A DNA stretch of 58,236 bases from Desmonostoc vinosum HA7617-LM4 (GTDB lineage: Bacteria > Cyanobacteriota > Cyanobacteriia > Cyanobacteriales > Nostocaceae), in assembly GCA_019359515.1 (NCBI GenBank), contig JAHHHC010000039.1, positions 1 to 58,236 on the forward strand, written 5' to 3'. The notes beneath the pieces are model-generated. The model ran no database searches, was not told where the DNA came from, and saw only the letters and a program-made list of their open reading frames with translations. Position numbers and translations under genes: made by a program. Below are positions 28,477 to 37,124 of this stretch, piece by piece; positions within the stretch are counted from its first letter, which is position 1, and every line of letters starts with the position of its first letter.

Positions 28477-28644
28477 ACTCAAGGACGGGCGAAACGCCCA
28501 TCCTACAAGAAAAAAATTTGATGCCACTGCGTTGCTTTGCCAAATTTGTCGCTAGTGGTGCGGGAAACCCGCCTATGCAGGTGGTTCCCAAAACCGGACT
28601 GTTCACCACGCCAGTGGCTTTACAATCTCAAATCCCAAATCAAT

Positions 28645-30801
28645 TTAACGATTCACTGCCGCAGCTTCTCGCGCTGCTGCTGCTTGGTCTGGGTGAATCC
28701 CCAAACGCGTCAGATTAATGCGACCCTTATTGTCAATCTCGCGGACTTTGACAATTACTTCATCACCTACTGCTACTTCGTCCTCAACTTTGCCAACACG
28801 ATAATCGGCTAGTTGAGAAATGTGAATCATACCTTCTTTACCAGGCAAAAATTCTACAAACGCACCAATCGGTATAATTCGAGTCACACGTCCTACGTAA
28901 ACATCCCCTTCATGCAGCTTGCGGGTCATACCCTGGATGATATTCCTAGCTTTCTTAGCCTTGTTCTCATCCACCGCAGAAATGGTCACAGTGCCATCAT
29001 CTTCAATGTCGATTTTCGCACCAGTTTCTTCGGTGATGCCCTTAATTGTTTTGCCTCCAGGGCCGATGACCAAACCGATCATATCTGGATCGATCTTGAT
29101 GGTCAAAAGACGTGGGGCATAAGGTGAGGTTTCAGTACGTGGTTGTTCAATGCAGGCGAGCATTTTTTCTAAAATGTGTAACCTGGCAGCTTTGGCTTGG
29201 TGGACGGCTTGACCGATAACTTCCAAAGACAAACCGGAAATTTTCATGTCCATTTGCAGGGCAGTAATTCCAGCATCCGTGCCGGCGACTTTAAAATCCA
29301 TGTCGCCTAGAAAGTCTTCTATGCCTTGGATATCAGTCAAAACTCGCACTTCGTCCCCTTCTTTAATCAGCCCCATTGCAGCACCGCTAACGGGTTTGAT
29401 GATTGGGACACCAGCGTCCATCAGGGCCAAGGTGGAACCACACACCGAACCCATTGAGGTCGAACCGTTGGAGGAAAGCACTTCCGAAACGACGCGAATT
29501 ACGTAAGGAAATTGCTCTTTTGGTGGTAGTACAGGTAACATGGCTCGTTCTGCCAATGCACCGTGACCGATTTCCCGCCTGCCTGGGGCACGCAATGGTT
29601 TGGTTTCCCCAACTGAGAAAGGTGGGAAGTTGTAGTGATGCAGGTAACGCTTTTCTTGGTCTAGTTGCAAGTCATCATTTAATGATTGGGCATCACCAGG
29701 AGTACCAAGGGTACAAGCGGATAATACTTGAGTTAATCCCCGGTTGAATAAACCGCTGCCATGAACTCGCTTTGGTAAGACATCGACTAGACAAGAAACA
29801 GGACGCACCTCGTCAAGTTTACGACCATCAACGCGAACGTTGTCTTCAACGATTTGACGGCGCATCATCTGTTTGGTAATGTCTTTAAAGGTGTTACCAA
29901 GTGCTTTACTATTTGTGGTAGCTGCAACTCGAATCGGGTCTTCCTCTGGTAACTCGGCGATCGCATTGGCAATGTTTTCTTTGACAACATCCAAAGCCGC
30001 ATCGCGTTCGGTTTTACCCAAATCAAATTGAGCCAAGATTTTCTTAATTTCATCGCTGGCGCGATCGCTGATATAGTTTTCCAATGTTTGGTCAACTTCT
30101 GGCGGTGCCTGTTGGATGATCTCTAAGCCCAGTTCCGCGATTAGATCGAGTTGCGCTTTGATTAAGTCCCGCACTGCTTCGTAGCCAAAGTCAATCGCCT
30201 CGATAATATCTCGTTCTGGTAATTGATTGGCTCCTGCCTCCACCATGATCACCCCATGAGGTGAACCTGCTACCACTAAATCTAAGTCGCTAGCTTCGAT
30301 TTCTGCATAGGTGGGGTTAATAATGAAATCATCTCCGACTAAACCAACCCGTACTGCTGCCATTGGCCCATTAAAGGGAATCTGGGCAATCAGGGTAGCA
30401 ATCGAAGCACCAGTGACCGCTAGCACATCTGGTGGTACCAATTCATCCATCGACAGCGTTAATGCGACAACTTGCAAATCATCCCGCAACCATGAAGGGA
30501 ACAGAGGACGCAGGGGACGGTCAATCAAACGGCTGGTGAGAATTGTTTTTTCTGGAGGACGGCCTTCTCGTCGCATAATCCCGCCGGGAATCCTACCAGC
30601 AGCATATAATCTTTCTTCATAATCTACTGTGAGGGGAAGAAAATCAATGCCTTCTCTGGCTTGCGATCGCGTGGCCGTTACCAAAACAGCCGTGTCCCCC
30701 GATTGTATTAAAACCGACCCACCTGCTTGGGGAGCTAGTAGGCCTACTTTCAGTCGAATATCCCTTCCATCGAAGGATATTGACTTATCAACTTCTGCCA
30801 T
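28645..30801 (-). CDS. pnp: Polyribonucleotide nucleotidyltransferase (PNPase)
   Basis: The 718-residue protein has two RNase PH cores (first with [18 protein letters not shown], second with [19 protein letters not shown] and [19 protein letters not shown]), a KH domain ([25 protein letters not shown]) and an S1 domain ([31 protein letters not shown]). It degrades RNA 3' to 5' with phosphate and can add heteropolymeric tails in cyanobacteria. A ribosome binding site (AGAAGGA) precedes the ATG. It stands alone. Complete and typical in length. Confidence 0.97.
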   Translation of the reverse strand: MAEVDKSISFDGRDIRLKVGLLAPQAGGSVLIQSGDTAVLVTATRSQAREGIDFLPLTVDYEERLYAAGRIPGGIMRREGRPPEKTILTSRLIDRPLRPLFPSWLRDDLQVVALTLSMDELVPPDVLAVTGASIATLIAQIPFNGPMAAVRVGLVGDDFIINPTYAEIEASDLDLVVAGSPHGVIMVEAGANQLPERDIIEAIDFGYEAVRDLIKAQLDLIAELGLEIIQQAPPEVDQTLENYISDRASDEIKKILAQFDLGKTERDAALDVVKENIANAIAELPEEDPIRVAATTNSKALGNTFKDITKQMMRRQIVEDNVRVDGRKLDEVRPVSCLVDVLPKRVHGSGLFNRGLTQVLSACTLGTPGDAQSLNDDLQLDQEKRYLHHYNFPPFSVGETKPLRAPGRREIGHGALAERAMLPVLPPKEQFPYVIRVVSEVLSSNGSTSMGSVCGSTLALMDAGVPIIKPVSGAAMGLIKEGDEVRVLTDIQGIEDFLGDMDFKVAGTDAGITALQMDMKISGLSLEVIGQAVHQAKAARLHILEKMLACIEQPRTETSPYAPRLLTIKIDPDMIGLVIGPGGKTIKGITEETGAKIDIEDDGTVTISAVDENKAKKARNIIQGMTRKLHEGDVYVGRVTRIIPIGAFVEFLPGKEGMIHISQLADYRVGKVEDEVAVGDEVIVKVREIDNKGRINLTRLGIHPDQAAAAREAAAVNR

Positions 30802-30862
30802 TCAGTTTTTTTTCCTTCTATGCACGCTATTCTCTCTCTGTGGCAATCCTAACATTTATAGA

Positions 30863-30925
30863 ATGGGGAATGGGGAACTCAAGGCCCCCGCTCCTGGAGT
30901 GAGTGGGGATTAGGGGTAATGGGGA
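30863..30925. repeat. Dispersed GGGGAACTC...GGGGATTAGGGGTAATGGGG repeat
   Basis: This G-rich block, with an inner GGCCCCCGCTCCTGGAG segment, is repeated at 40971-41027 (upstream of dusB) and in part at 43830-43866. In each case it lies just before or between genes, so it is a dispersed intergenic family. Confidence 0.6.
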
Positions 30926-31042
30926 ATGAATGTTGATTACTTCTTTATTCCCTACCTAAATCCCCGTAGGCTGAGCGAAGTCGAAGCCTACTCTGTGCTT
31001 ACGCGATTTTAATTCTTGAATACAAATTTCAGTAATTATCAG

Positions 31043-34000
31043 ATGGCTATTTTACACGGTAGTTGGTTAGTAAAAAATCAAAATGCTTGTTTATTTATAT
31101 GGGGAGAAACTTGGCGATCGCCACGAGTTAGTCTTGAATCTATAACCTCTGGAGATATACCGCTACATCCATTGGCAATGACACCAGACCAGTTAAGCGA
31201 CTGGTTACTATCCCGTAACCTGATACAGACGCGCCATAACACATCTTTACAACAAACACACTCGCAAATCATTGCCCTACCCACCCAGATCTCAGAAACG
31301 GCTACATCTATTTATCCTGTGCATTCTAGTAGTGTAGATGCCGAAACAGAATCTCCACAATATCTACAACCGTGGCGAGTCGAGGGCTTTTGTCTCAATC
31401 CCAACGAAACAATAAAATTTCTGAGTGCTTTGCCTTTGAACGCTACTGAGGAGGACGATGCCTTTTTAGGAGGAGACTTAAGCTTTTGGTCACAAATTGC
31501 CCGCTGGAGTTGGGATTTAATCTCAAGGTCTAAATTTATACCAGTTATCAAAAAAGACTCAGATAGTTCTATCATCGCTAAATGGCAAGTACTTTTAGAC
31601 AGTGCCATAGATGGAACCCGCCTAGAAAAGTATTCAGCAAAGATGCCTTTGGTATGTCGTACTTATCAGGGGACTGGGGATTTAGATGCAGAAAATAGTC
31701 AGCAAGGTCAGTATGTAAATTTCCCGACGGAACCTCAAGAGTTATTGCTGGGATTTCTTAATAGTACGATAGATGCCCAAGTGCGGGAGATGGTGGGTTA
31801 TCAACCTCCTATCGAAACTAAAGTAATGGCATCATTGCCAACTGCGGTACGACAGTGGTTACAAGGTTTAACAGGTACATCTCATACAGTCAATGCTGAT
31901 TCTATTGGCGTGGAACGGCTAGAAGCGGCACTGAAAGCCTGGACTATGCCGCTGCAATATCAACTGAATCTCAAAACTCTGTTTCGTACCTGTTTGCAAC
32001 TGCGTCCTCCAGAGTCGAAACAAACAGATTGGATATTGGCGTATTTTCTCCAAGCAGCGGATGATCCAGAGTTTTTGGTGGATGCGGCAACTATTTGGCA
32101 CCATCCAGTTGAGAAATTAGTTTATCAAAATCGGACAATCGAGCAGCCACAGGAAATATTCTTGCGGGGTTTGGGGCTAGCTTCGCGATTATATCCAGCG
32201 ATCGCGCCGAGCTTAGAAACAGAATATCCCCAATCTTGTCGTCTTAACCCCATCCAAGCATACGAATTTATCAAAGCGATCGCTTGGAGGTTGGAAGACA
32301 GCGGCTTAGGTGTGATTTTGCCTCCCAGTTTAGCGAACCGCGAAGGCTGGGCGAACCGTCTGGGTTTGAAAATCACCGCAGAAACACCAAATCAGAAACA
32401 GGGACGTTTAGGATTACAAAGTCTACTCAATTTTCAATGGAAATTAGCCATTGGCGGGCAGACCATTTCTAAAGCCGAGTTTGATCGCCTGGTAGCATTA
32501 AATAGCCCACTCGTAGAAATTAACGGAGAGTGGGTGGAATTGCGCCCCCAAGACATCAAAACAGCCAAAACCTTTTTTGCCTCTCGCAAAGAGCAAATGT
32601 CACTCTCCTTGGAAGATGCCTTGCGTCTCAGTACTGGGGATACCCAAGTCATTGAAAAATTACCAGTAGTCAGCTTTGAGGCATCTGGGGGATTACAGGA
32701 GTTAATTGGGGCGTTGACAAATAATCAAGCGATCGCACCCTTACCTACACCAACCAATTTTCAAGGACAGTTGCGACCTTATCAAGAACGCGGTGCAGCT
32801 TGGTTAGCTTTCTTGGAACGTTGGGGTTTAGGTGCATGTCTCGCCGACGATATGGGATTAGGAAAATGTGTATCACCAAAAACATTAGTTAATGTCAATG
32901 GATTATTACACACCGCTGAAACTATCTGGGCAACTTATGCTGGAGAAGCAAAGCTTGATGGTGAAGGATTTTGGGCTGAACCAACTGAACAATTGCTAGT
33001 TAATTCCATAGATGAATCAACCGGTAAAATTGTCCAAGCCCCTGTGCGACACTTGTATCGGCAACAAGTACGTGAAACATTAAGAAAAATCACATTACAA
33101 GATGGCAGCAATATAACTATTACCAGCCGCCATAAACTGCTAACAAATAAAGGTTGGACAAATAATTTGCAAATAGGAGATTACGTCTGTGTTCCCAGCA
33201 AAATACTTGTAAATGAAAATATACAAGACCAAGATTTAGTCAAATTTCTCGCTTGGCAAATTGCTGAGGGATATGAGTTATCTGAGTTCGGAACTGTCAC
33301 AATTACCCAAAAAGATACCAAAATTCTAGAAGAATTAAGGCAAACGCTACATCGTATTAGCGAGCGTTACAACATTAAGATTAACAACCCCAAAATTGCT
33401 ACTTTCTCAAACAGAGTTCCTTGTTTGCAGGTAAACAGTCAAGCTTATCGACAATTCCTAGAAGCAAAAGGTTATGTGTGGGGTAAACTTTCGGCACAAA
33501 AATCGTTCCCAAATTTCATCATGCAAGCAGGTTTAGATAGTGTGCGGTTGTTTTTACGTAACTATTTTGATGCTGAATCTGCTGTGGTTTACAGTATGCG
33601 AAGTATTGAAATCTCTACAGCTTCAGCTTTATTAATTGAGCAACTATCTACACTGTTGCGACGTTTTGGTATTTGGTTGCGTAGATCACAAAAACAGAAG
33701 TGTGCCAGCAATGGTAAGCGAATTTTTCGCACTTATTATATAGGTGTTATTAGTGGTAATTCTGCCCGGAGCTTCTTGCAAGAAATTGGTTTAGGTAACT
33801 CAGAAAAGTATAGAAAATTAAAAGAAATTTGTCAGCAAGTTAGTAACACCAATGTTGAAGGTATTCCGGTATCTGATATTATTGCCCAAACAGTCAAAAA
33901 TACAGGTCTCCCTCTGCAACACTTAGGAATACACAATCATGTTGACGTTAATGGTTCACAGCAATTTTCTCAAGCTAGTTTACAGAAGGTTTTAATAGAG

Positions 34001-35614
34001 ATTAACCGGATTATAAATGGGGAATCTCAACAAGAGTATCAGCTACTAAAACCATCTAAGTGGGCTAATCAAACATTAGCAGCTTATGCTCAGTTAGATA
34101 TGCGACAATTGCATATAACCAAGCAATATTTACAACGTTTACTAGAGCAGGAAGTATTTTATTGCCGAATTGAAAATATCGAAAACATTGATTACGAAGG
34201 TTGGGTATACGACTTTGAAGTTGATAAATATCACAACTTCGTTGCTAACAATATTATTTGTCATAATACTATACAATTCATCGCTTTTCTCTTGCATATT
34301 AAAGAACAAGATGTAATTGAAAAACCCACTCTCCTAGTTTGTCCAACTTCAGTGTTAGGCAATTGGGAACGGGAAGTTAAAAAATTTGCTCCAACCCTAA
34401 AAGCGATGCAGTATCACGGTGATAAACGCCCCAAAGGTAAAGCATTTGTAGAAACCGTAAATAAGCACGATTTAATAATTACTAGTTACTCGTTAATTCA
34501 CCGAGATATTAAGTTATTGCAGAGTGTTTCTTGGCAAATAATCGTTTTAGATGAAGCTCAGAATGTCAAGAATCCAGATGCCAAGCAATCACAGGCAATA
34601 CGGCAGTTAGAAGCTGCGTTTCGCATTGCTTTAACTGGGACACCAGTAGAAAATAGACTCCAAGAATTGTGGTCGATTTTAGATTTTCTCAATCCTGGTT
34701 ATTTAGGTAATAAACAATTTTTTCAGCGGCGATTTGCCATGCCAATTGAAAAGTATGGTGACACAGCTTCTTTAGGGCAATTGCGTTCATTAGTCCAGCC
34801 CTTTATTTTACGCCGTCTGAAAACAGACCGCGAAATCATTCAAGACTTGCCAGAAAAACAGGAAATGACCGTATTTTGCGGTTTAACTGCCGAACAAGCC
34901 ACACTTTATCAACAAGTAGTAGAAACATCCCTAGCAGAGATTGAATCAGCAGAAGGTTTGCAACGTCGAGGCATGATTTTGGCTTTACTGATCAAACTCA
35001 AGCAAATCTGCAATCACCCAGCCCAGTATTTAAAACAAGGCACATTAATACAACATAACTCTGGCAAACTGCAACGCCTAGAAGAAATGTTAGATGTAGC
35101 ATTAGCAGAAGGCGATCGCGCTTTAATCTTTACACAATTTGCTGAATGGGGCAAGTTACTCAAACCACATTTAGAAAAACAGCTAAATCGAGAAATCTTG
35201 TTTTTGTATGGCAGTACCAGTAAAAAACAACGCGAAGAAATGATCGACCGTTTCCAACACGATCCTCAAGGCCCTCCAATCATGATTCTTTCTCTCAAAG
35301 CCGGTGGAGTAGGACTAAATTTAACACGTGCCAATCACGTATTTCACTTTGATAGATGGTGGAATCCCGCCGTAGAAAATCAAGCCACAGACCGAGTATT
35401 TCGGATTGGTCAAACTCGGAATGTGCAAGTGCATAAATTTGTTTGCACCGGCACCTTAGAAGAGAAAATTCATGACATGATCGAAAGTAAAAAACAGCTA
35501 GCTGAACAAGTTGTTGGTGCAGGCGAAGAATGGCTAACTGAACTAGATACAGACCAGTTACGTAACTTATTACTGCTTGACCGCAGCACAGTAATAGATG
35601 AAGATGCTGATTGA
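31043..35614 (+). CDS. SNF2-family helicase interrupted by an intein
   Basis: The precursor is 1523 residues from the ATG at 31043 (MAILHGSWLVKNQNACLFIW, the usual start of this family); a TTG at 31016 is less likely. After removal of the 467-residue intein the host is about 1056 residues. The N-terminal half is the bacterial SNF2-associated region. The ATPase follows: motif I DDMGLGK-TIQF (split by the intein), DEAQ box (VLDEAQNVKN), LTGTPVENR, then the helicase C lobe with GGVGLNLTRANHVFHFDRWWNP and ATDRVFRIGQT. It is a dsDNA translocase, probably acting in DNA repair or remodelling. The SWIM gene at 20942 is its usual neighbour in other bacteria. A miniature element follows the stop after four bases. 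Confidence 0.93.
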   Translation: MAILHGSWLVKNQNACLFIWGETWRSPRVSLESITSGDIPLHPLAMTPDQLSDWLLSRNLIQTRHNTSLQQTHSQIIALPTQISETATSIYPVHSSSVDAETESPQYLQPWRVEGFCLNPNETIKFLSALPLNATEEDDAFLGGDLSFWSQIARWSWDLISRSKFIPVIKKDSDSSIIAKWQVLLDSAIDGTRLEKYSAKMPLVCRTYQGTGDLDAENSQQGQYVNFPTEPQELLLGFLNSTIDAQVREMVGYQPPIETKVMASLPTAVRQWLQGLTGTSHTVNADSIGVERLEAALKAWTMPLQYQLNLKTLFRTCLQLRPPESKQTDWILAYFLQAADDPEFLVDAATIWHHPVEKLVYQNRTIEQPQEIFLRGLGLASRLYPAIAPSLETEYPQSCRLNPIQAYEFIKAIAWRLEDSGLGVILPPSLANREGWANRLGLKITAETPNQKQGRLGLQSLLNFQWKLAIGGQTISKAEFDRLVALNSPLVEINGEWVELRPQDIKTAKTFFASRKEQMSLSLEDALRLSTGDTQVIEKLPVVSFEASGGLQELIGALTNNQAIAPLPTPTNFQGQLRPYQERGAAWLAFLERWGLGACLADDMGLGKCVSPKTLVNVNGLLHTAETIWATYAGEAKLDGEGFWAEPTEQLLVNSIDESTGKIVQAPVRHLYRQQVRETLRKITLQDGSNITITSRHKLLTNKGWTNNLQIGDYVCVPSKILVNENIQDQDLVKFLAWQIAEGYELSEFGTVTITQKDTKILEELRQTLHRISERYNIKINNPKIATFSNRVPCLQVNSQAYRQFLEAKGYVWGKLSAQKSFPNFIMQAGLDSVRLFLRNYFDAESAVVYSMRSIEISTASALLIEQLSTLLRRFGIWLRRSQKQKCASNGKRIFRTYYIGVISGNSARSFLQEIGLGNSEKYRKLKEICQQVSNTNVEGIPVSDIIAQTVKNTGLPLQHLGIHNHVDVNGSQQFSQASLQKVLIEINRIINGESQQEYQLLKPSKWANQTLAAYAQLDMRQLHITKQYLQRLLEQEVFYCRIENIENIDYEGWVYDFEVDKYHNFVANNIICHNTIQFIAFLLHIKEQDVIEKPTLLVCPTSVLGNWEREVKKFAPTLKAMQYHGDKRPKGKAFVETVNKHDLIITSYSLIHRDIKLLQSVSWQIIVLDEAQNVKNPDAKQSQAIRQLEAAFRIALTGTPVENRLQELWSILDFLNPGYLGNKQFFQRRFAMPIEKYGDTASLGQLRSLVQPFILRRLKTDREIIQDLPEKQEMTVFCGLTAEQATLYQQVVETSLAEIESAEGLQRRGMILALLIKLKQICNHPAQYLKQGTLIQHNSGKLQRLEEMLDVALAEGDRALIFTQFAEWGKLLKPHLEKQLNREILFLYGSTSKKQREEMIDRFQHDPQGPPIMILSLKAGGVGLNLTRANHVFHFDRWWNPAVENQATDRVFRIGQTRNVQVHKFVCTGTLEEKIHDMIESKKQLAEQVVGAGEEWLTELDTDQLRNLLLLDRSTVIDEDAD
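32867..34267 (+). other. Intein with LAGLIDADG-type endonuclease in the helicase P-loop
   Basis: The intein runs from Cys1 (CVSPKTLVNVNG) to the terminal HN (VANNIICHN), followed by Thr as first extein residue. Splicing block B shows TxxH (ITSRHKLL). Block F is EGWVYDFEVDKYHNFVA. Two dodecapeptide-like motifs, FLAWQIAEGY and LFLRNYFDAES, keep acidic residues, so the homing nuclease could be active. The insertion point is between Lys and Thr of motif I (GLGK-T), which would block ATP binding until splicing. The length is exactly 467 codons and the frame is intact. Confidence 0.93.
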
Positions 35615-35618
35615 TACT

Positions 35619-35724
35619 TACAGCACTTTGCAAGTAAATGAAGTACACATCTTAATATGATAAATCTTGTGGGGTGGGCATCCTGCCCGCCCTTGTGTAC
35701 TTCATTCAGATGAAATGTGCTGTA
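35619..35724. mobile_element. 106-bp miniature inverted-repeat element
   Basis: The inverted ends TACAGCAC...AATGAAGTACAC and GTGTACTTCATT...GTGCTGTA pair over about 30 bases with few mismatches. The centre holds GGTGGGCATCCTGCCCGCC, the same hairpin core as in the Uma2 insertion. It begins four bases after the helicase stop codon and may form its transcript end. Confidence 0.8.
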
Positions 35725-35742
35725 GTAGAAAAATCGCTGCCC

Positions 35743-35776
35743 AGATCCCCGACTTCTTCAAGAAATCGGGGATCTA
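35743..35776. repeat. Second copy of the AGATCCCCGACTTCTT hairpin
   Basis: The inverted repeat AGATCCCCGACTTCTT and AAGAAATCGGGGATCT differs by one base from perfect symmetry and matches the copy at 740-772. Confidence 0.7.
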
Positions 35777-35835
35777 AATCCAGGTAAATATTGGGAGTAA
35801 TTTCATCTTTTGCAGATTAAGTTGAGGTGACATTC

Positions 35836-35897
35836 AACAAGTTCCGTGGGTTTAAGTCCCCCGGTTCTATAATCGGCAAGTTTTGTGTTGGAGTCTT
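35836..35897. repeat. Second copy of the AACAAGTTCCGTGGGTTTAA repeat
   Basis: This matches 5497-5553 almost exactly and extends through CGGTTCTATAATCGGCAAGT. Here it lacks the CCCACGCCTTAAGG palindrome of the first copy, so it is probably one end of a deleted element. With the miniature element, the hairpin and the TACGAATTACG repeat, it fills the gap 35615-36029. Confidence 0.65.
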
Positions 35898-35940
35898 ACA
35901 AAGTTCGCTCTGACTTTGCGCTAAATCCCCATTACAAAAC

Positions 35941-36029
35941 TTAATTACGAATTACGTTAGCGCAGCGGTAGCGAGTCCTCGATAGCGTTAGCGTTAGCGA
36001 CACAGGAGCGTCGCGTCATTACGAATTAT
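35941..36029. repeat. TACGAATTACG repeat flush with the DUF1838 stop codon
   Basis: It opens with TTAATTACGAATTACGTTAG, carries GCGCAGCGGTAGCGAGTCCT and GTTAGCGTTAGC motifs, and ends GCGTCATTACGAATTAT at the base before the stop codon of the following minus-strand gene. Confidence 0.7.
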
Positions 36030-36866
36030 TCAACATCTTTCCTCCAACGGAAAAACATTACCTTGCAAATAGAATTCAAAACTTTTCTTAAAATACTGAA
36101 TACTTGTCATATTTGGCTCATCGCTTTCTATAGGCGTAAACTCATAAATTGGTAACTTTTCTTTCACCAACTTGACCAATCTAGGATTGAGTTGCTCAAA
36201 AGAATCTACTCTAGAGATTGTTGTTTCAAATCTTAATTTAGTAGGATTACCATATCCCAACTTCATCCAAGGCATCCAAGGACAATCTCGCGCCCACTCA
36301 GCCGGAGGGACATTACTAACATGAGGTCGAGAAATATTTGAACTAAAATATTCAACTCCCTGAAATTTTTCCCCAGGACAATAATCTGCGTATTTACTAT
36401 CTCCCGCTAACGGATGAGGATATTCTAAAGGAATCTCAATTATAGAGGTAATATATCCTTTACCTTTGGGAATGACATATTTTTTTGGTGTAACTGAACC
36501 TTGTACAATTCGATTTGCGATATGTACCACTGGTACAACTTGATCCGTTTTTGGTGACTTCCAAAAATGGAGAATTTCTTGCGTAATGGGATCGCAAAAT
36601 AAACCCAACTCTCTATTAATTCGATATCCAACTTCACCATATTCAGAACTTGGCTTGATAAACACTTTAGTAGCATTCATGCCAATAATAGAAAACAACT
36701 TTTTTCTTGGTTGGTCTGGTTTTTCTTGCCACCAAATTTCTCCAGACCAGTTGTAATAAAGCTGTAATCCATGATTTTTTCTGTAAAAATCGAGGTTGTT
36801 GAGTTCGTAATCATCCAAGTAATTACTTGTACTTATATCATTCATCTCAAATACCTTTGCTTGCAA
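36030..36866 (-). CDS. DUF1838-like protein
   Basis: The 278-residue soluble protein resembles the DUF1838 family of cyanobacteria and proteobacteria. The shared pattern is an aromatic beta-rich start (LQLYYNWSGEIWWQEKP), then INRELGLFCDPITQEILHFW and VPVVHIANRIVQG, matching the family's REVAxYxDPxTGExLxxW and HxxNDP signature. No catalytic residue is established for the family. A C-terminal helical segment carries YFKKSFEFYLQGN. The start could be the second Met (MNDISTSNY). Its stop codon touches a dispersed repeat. The match is from memory. Confidence 0.65.
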   Translation of the reverse strand: MQAKVFEMNDISTSNYLDDYELNNLDFYRKNHGLQLYYNWSGEIWWQEKPDQPRKKLFSIIGMNATKVFIKPSSEYGEVGYRINRELGLFCDPITQEILHFWKSPKTDQVVPVVHIANRIVQGSVTPKKYVIPKGKGYITSIIEIPLEYPHPLAGDSKYADYCPGEKFQGVEYFSSNISRPHVSNVPPAEWARDCPWMPWMKLGYGNPTKLRFETTISRVDSFEQLNPRLVKLVKEKLPIYEFTPIESDEPNMTSIQYFKKSFEFYLQGNVFPLEERC

Positions 36867-37124
36867 TATGAACCCAATTCGTAATTAAGACATAGTTTAA
36901 AAAGCTTGATACAACAGGTTTACAATTTGCTATCCTAATTTGGTATAGCTAGCGTTTCTAGGCACAAGCAACGAGTCAAAAAAATCACCTCTTTCCCTAT
37001 TCCCTACTCCCCACTTCCCACTCCTCACTTCCGCAGTTTTCATTTTATCTCTTTCGACTTGCCAGACTCAGTTGCTGACAACTATACTCAGATCCATCAT
37101 GTTCTTCGGAGATTTAAGGTCGTC

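Noticed and set aside
29246-30622. Several long plus-strand open frames opposite pnp
   Set aside because: They are shadows of the well-supported pnp gene, without ribosome binding sites or family resemblance.
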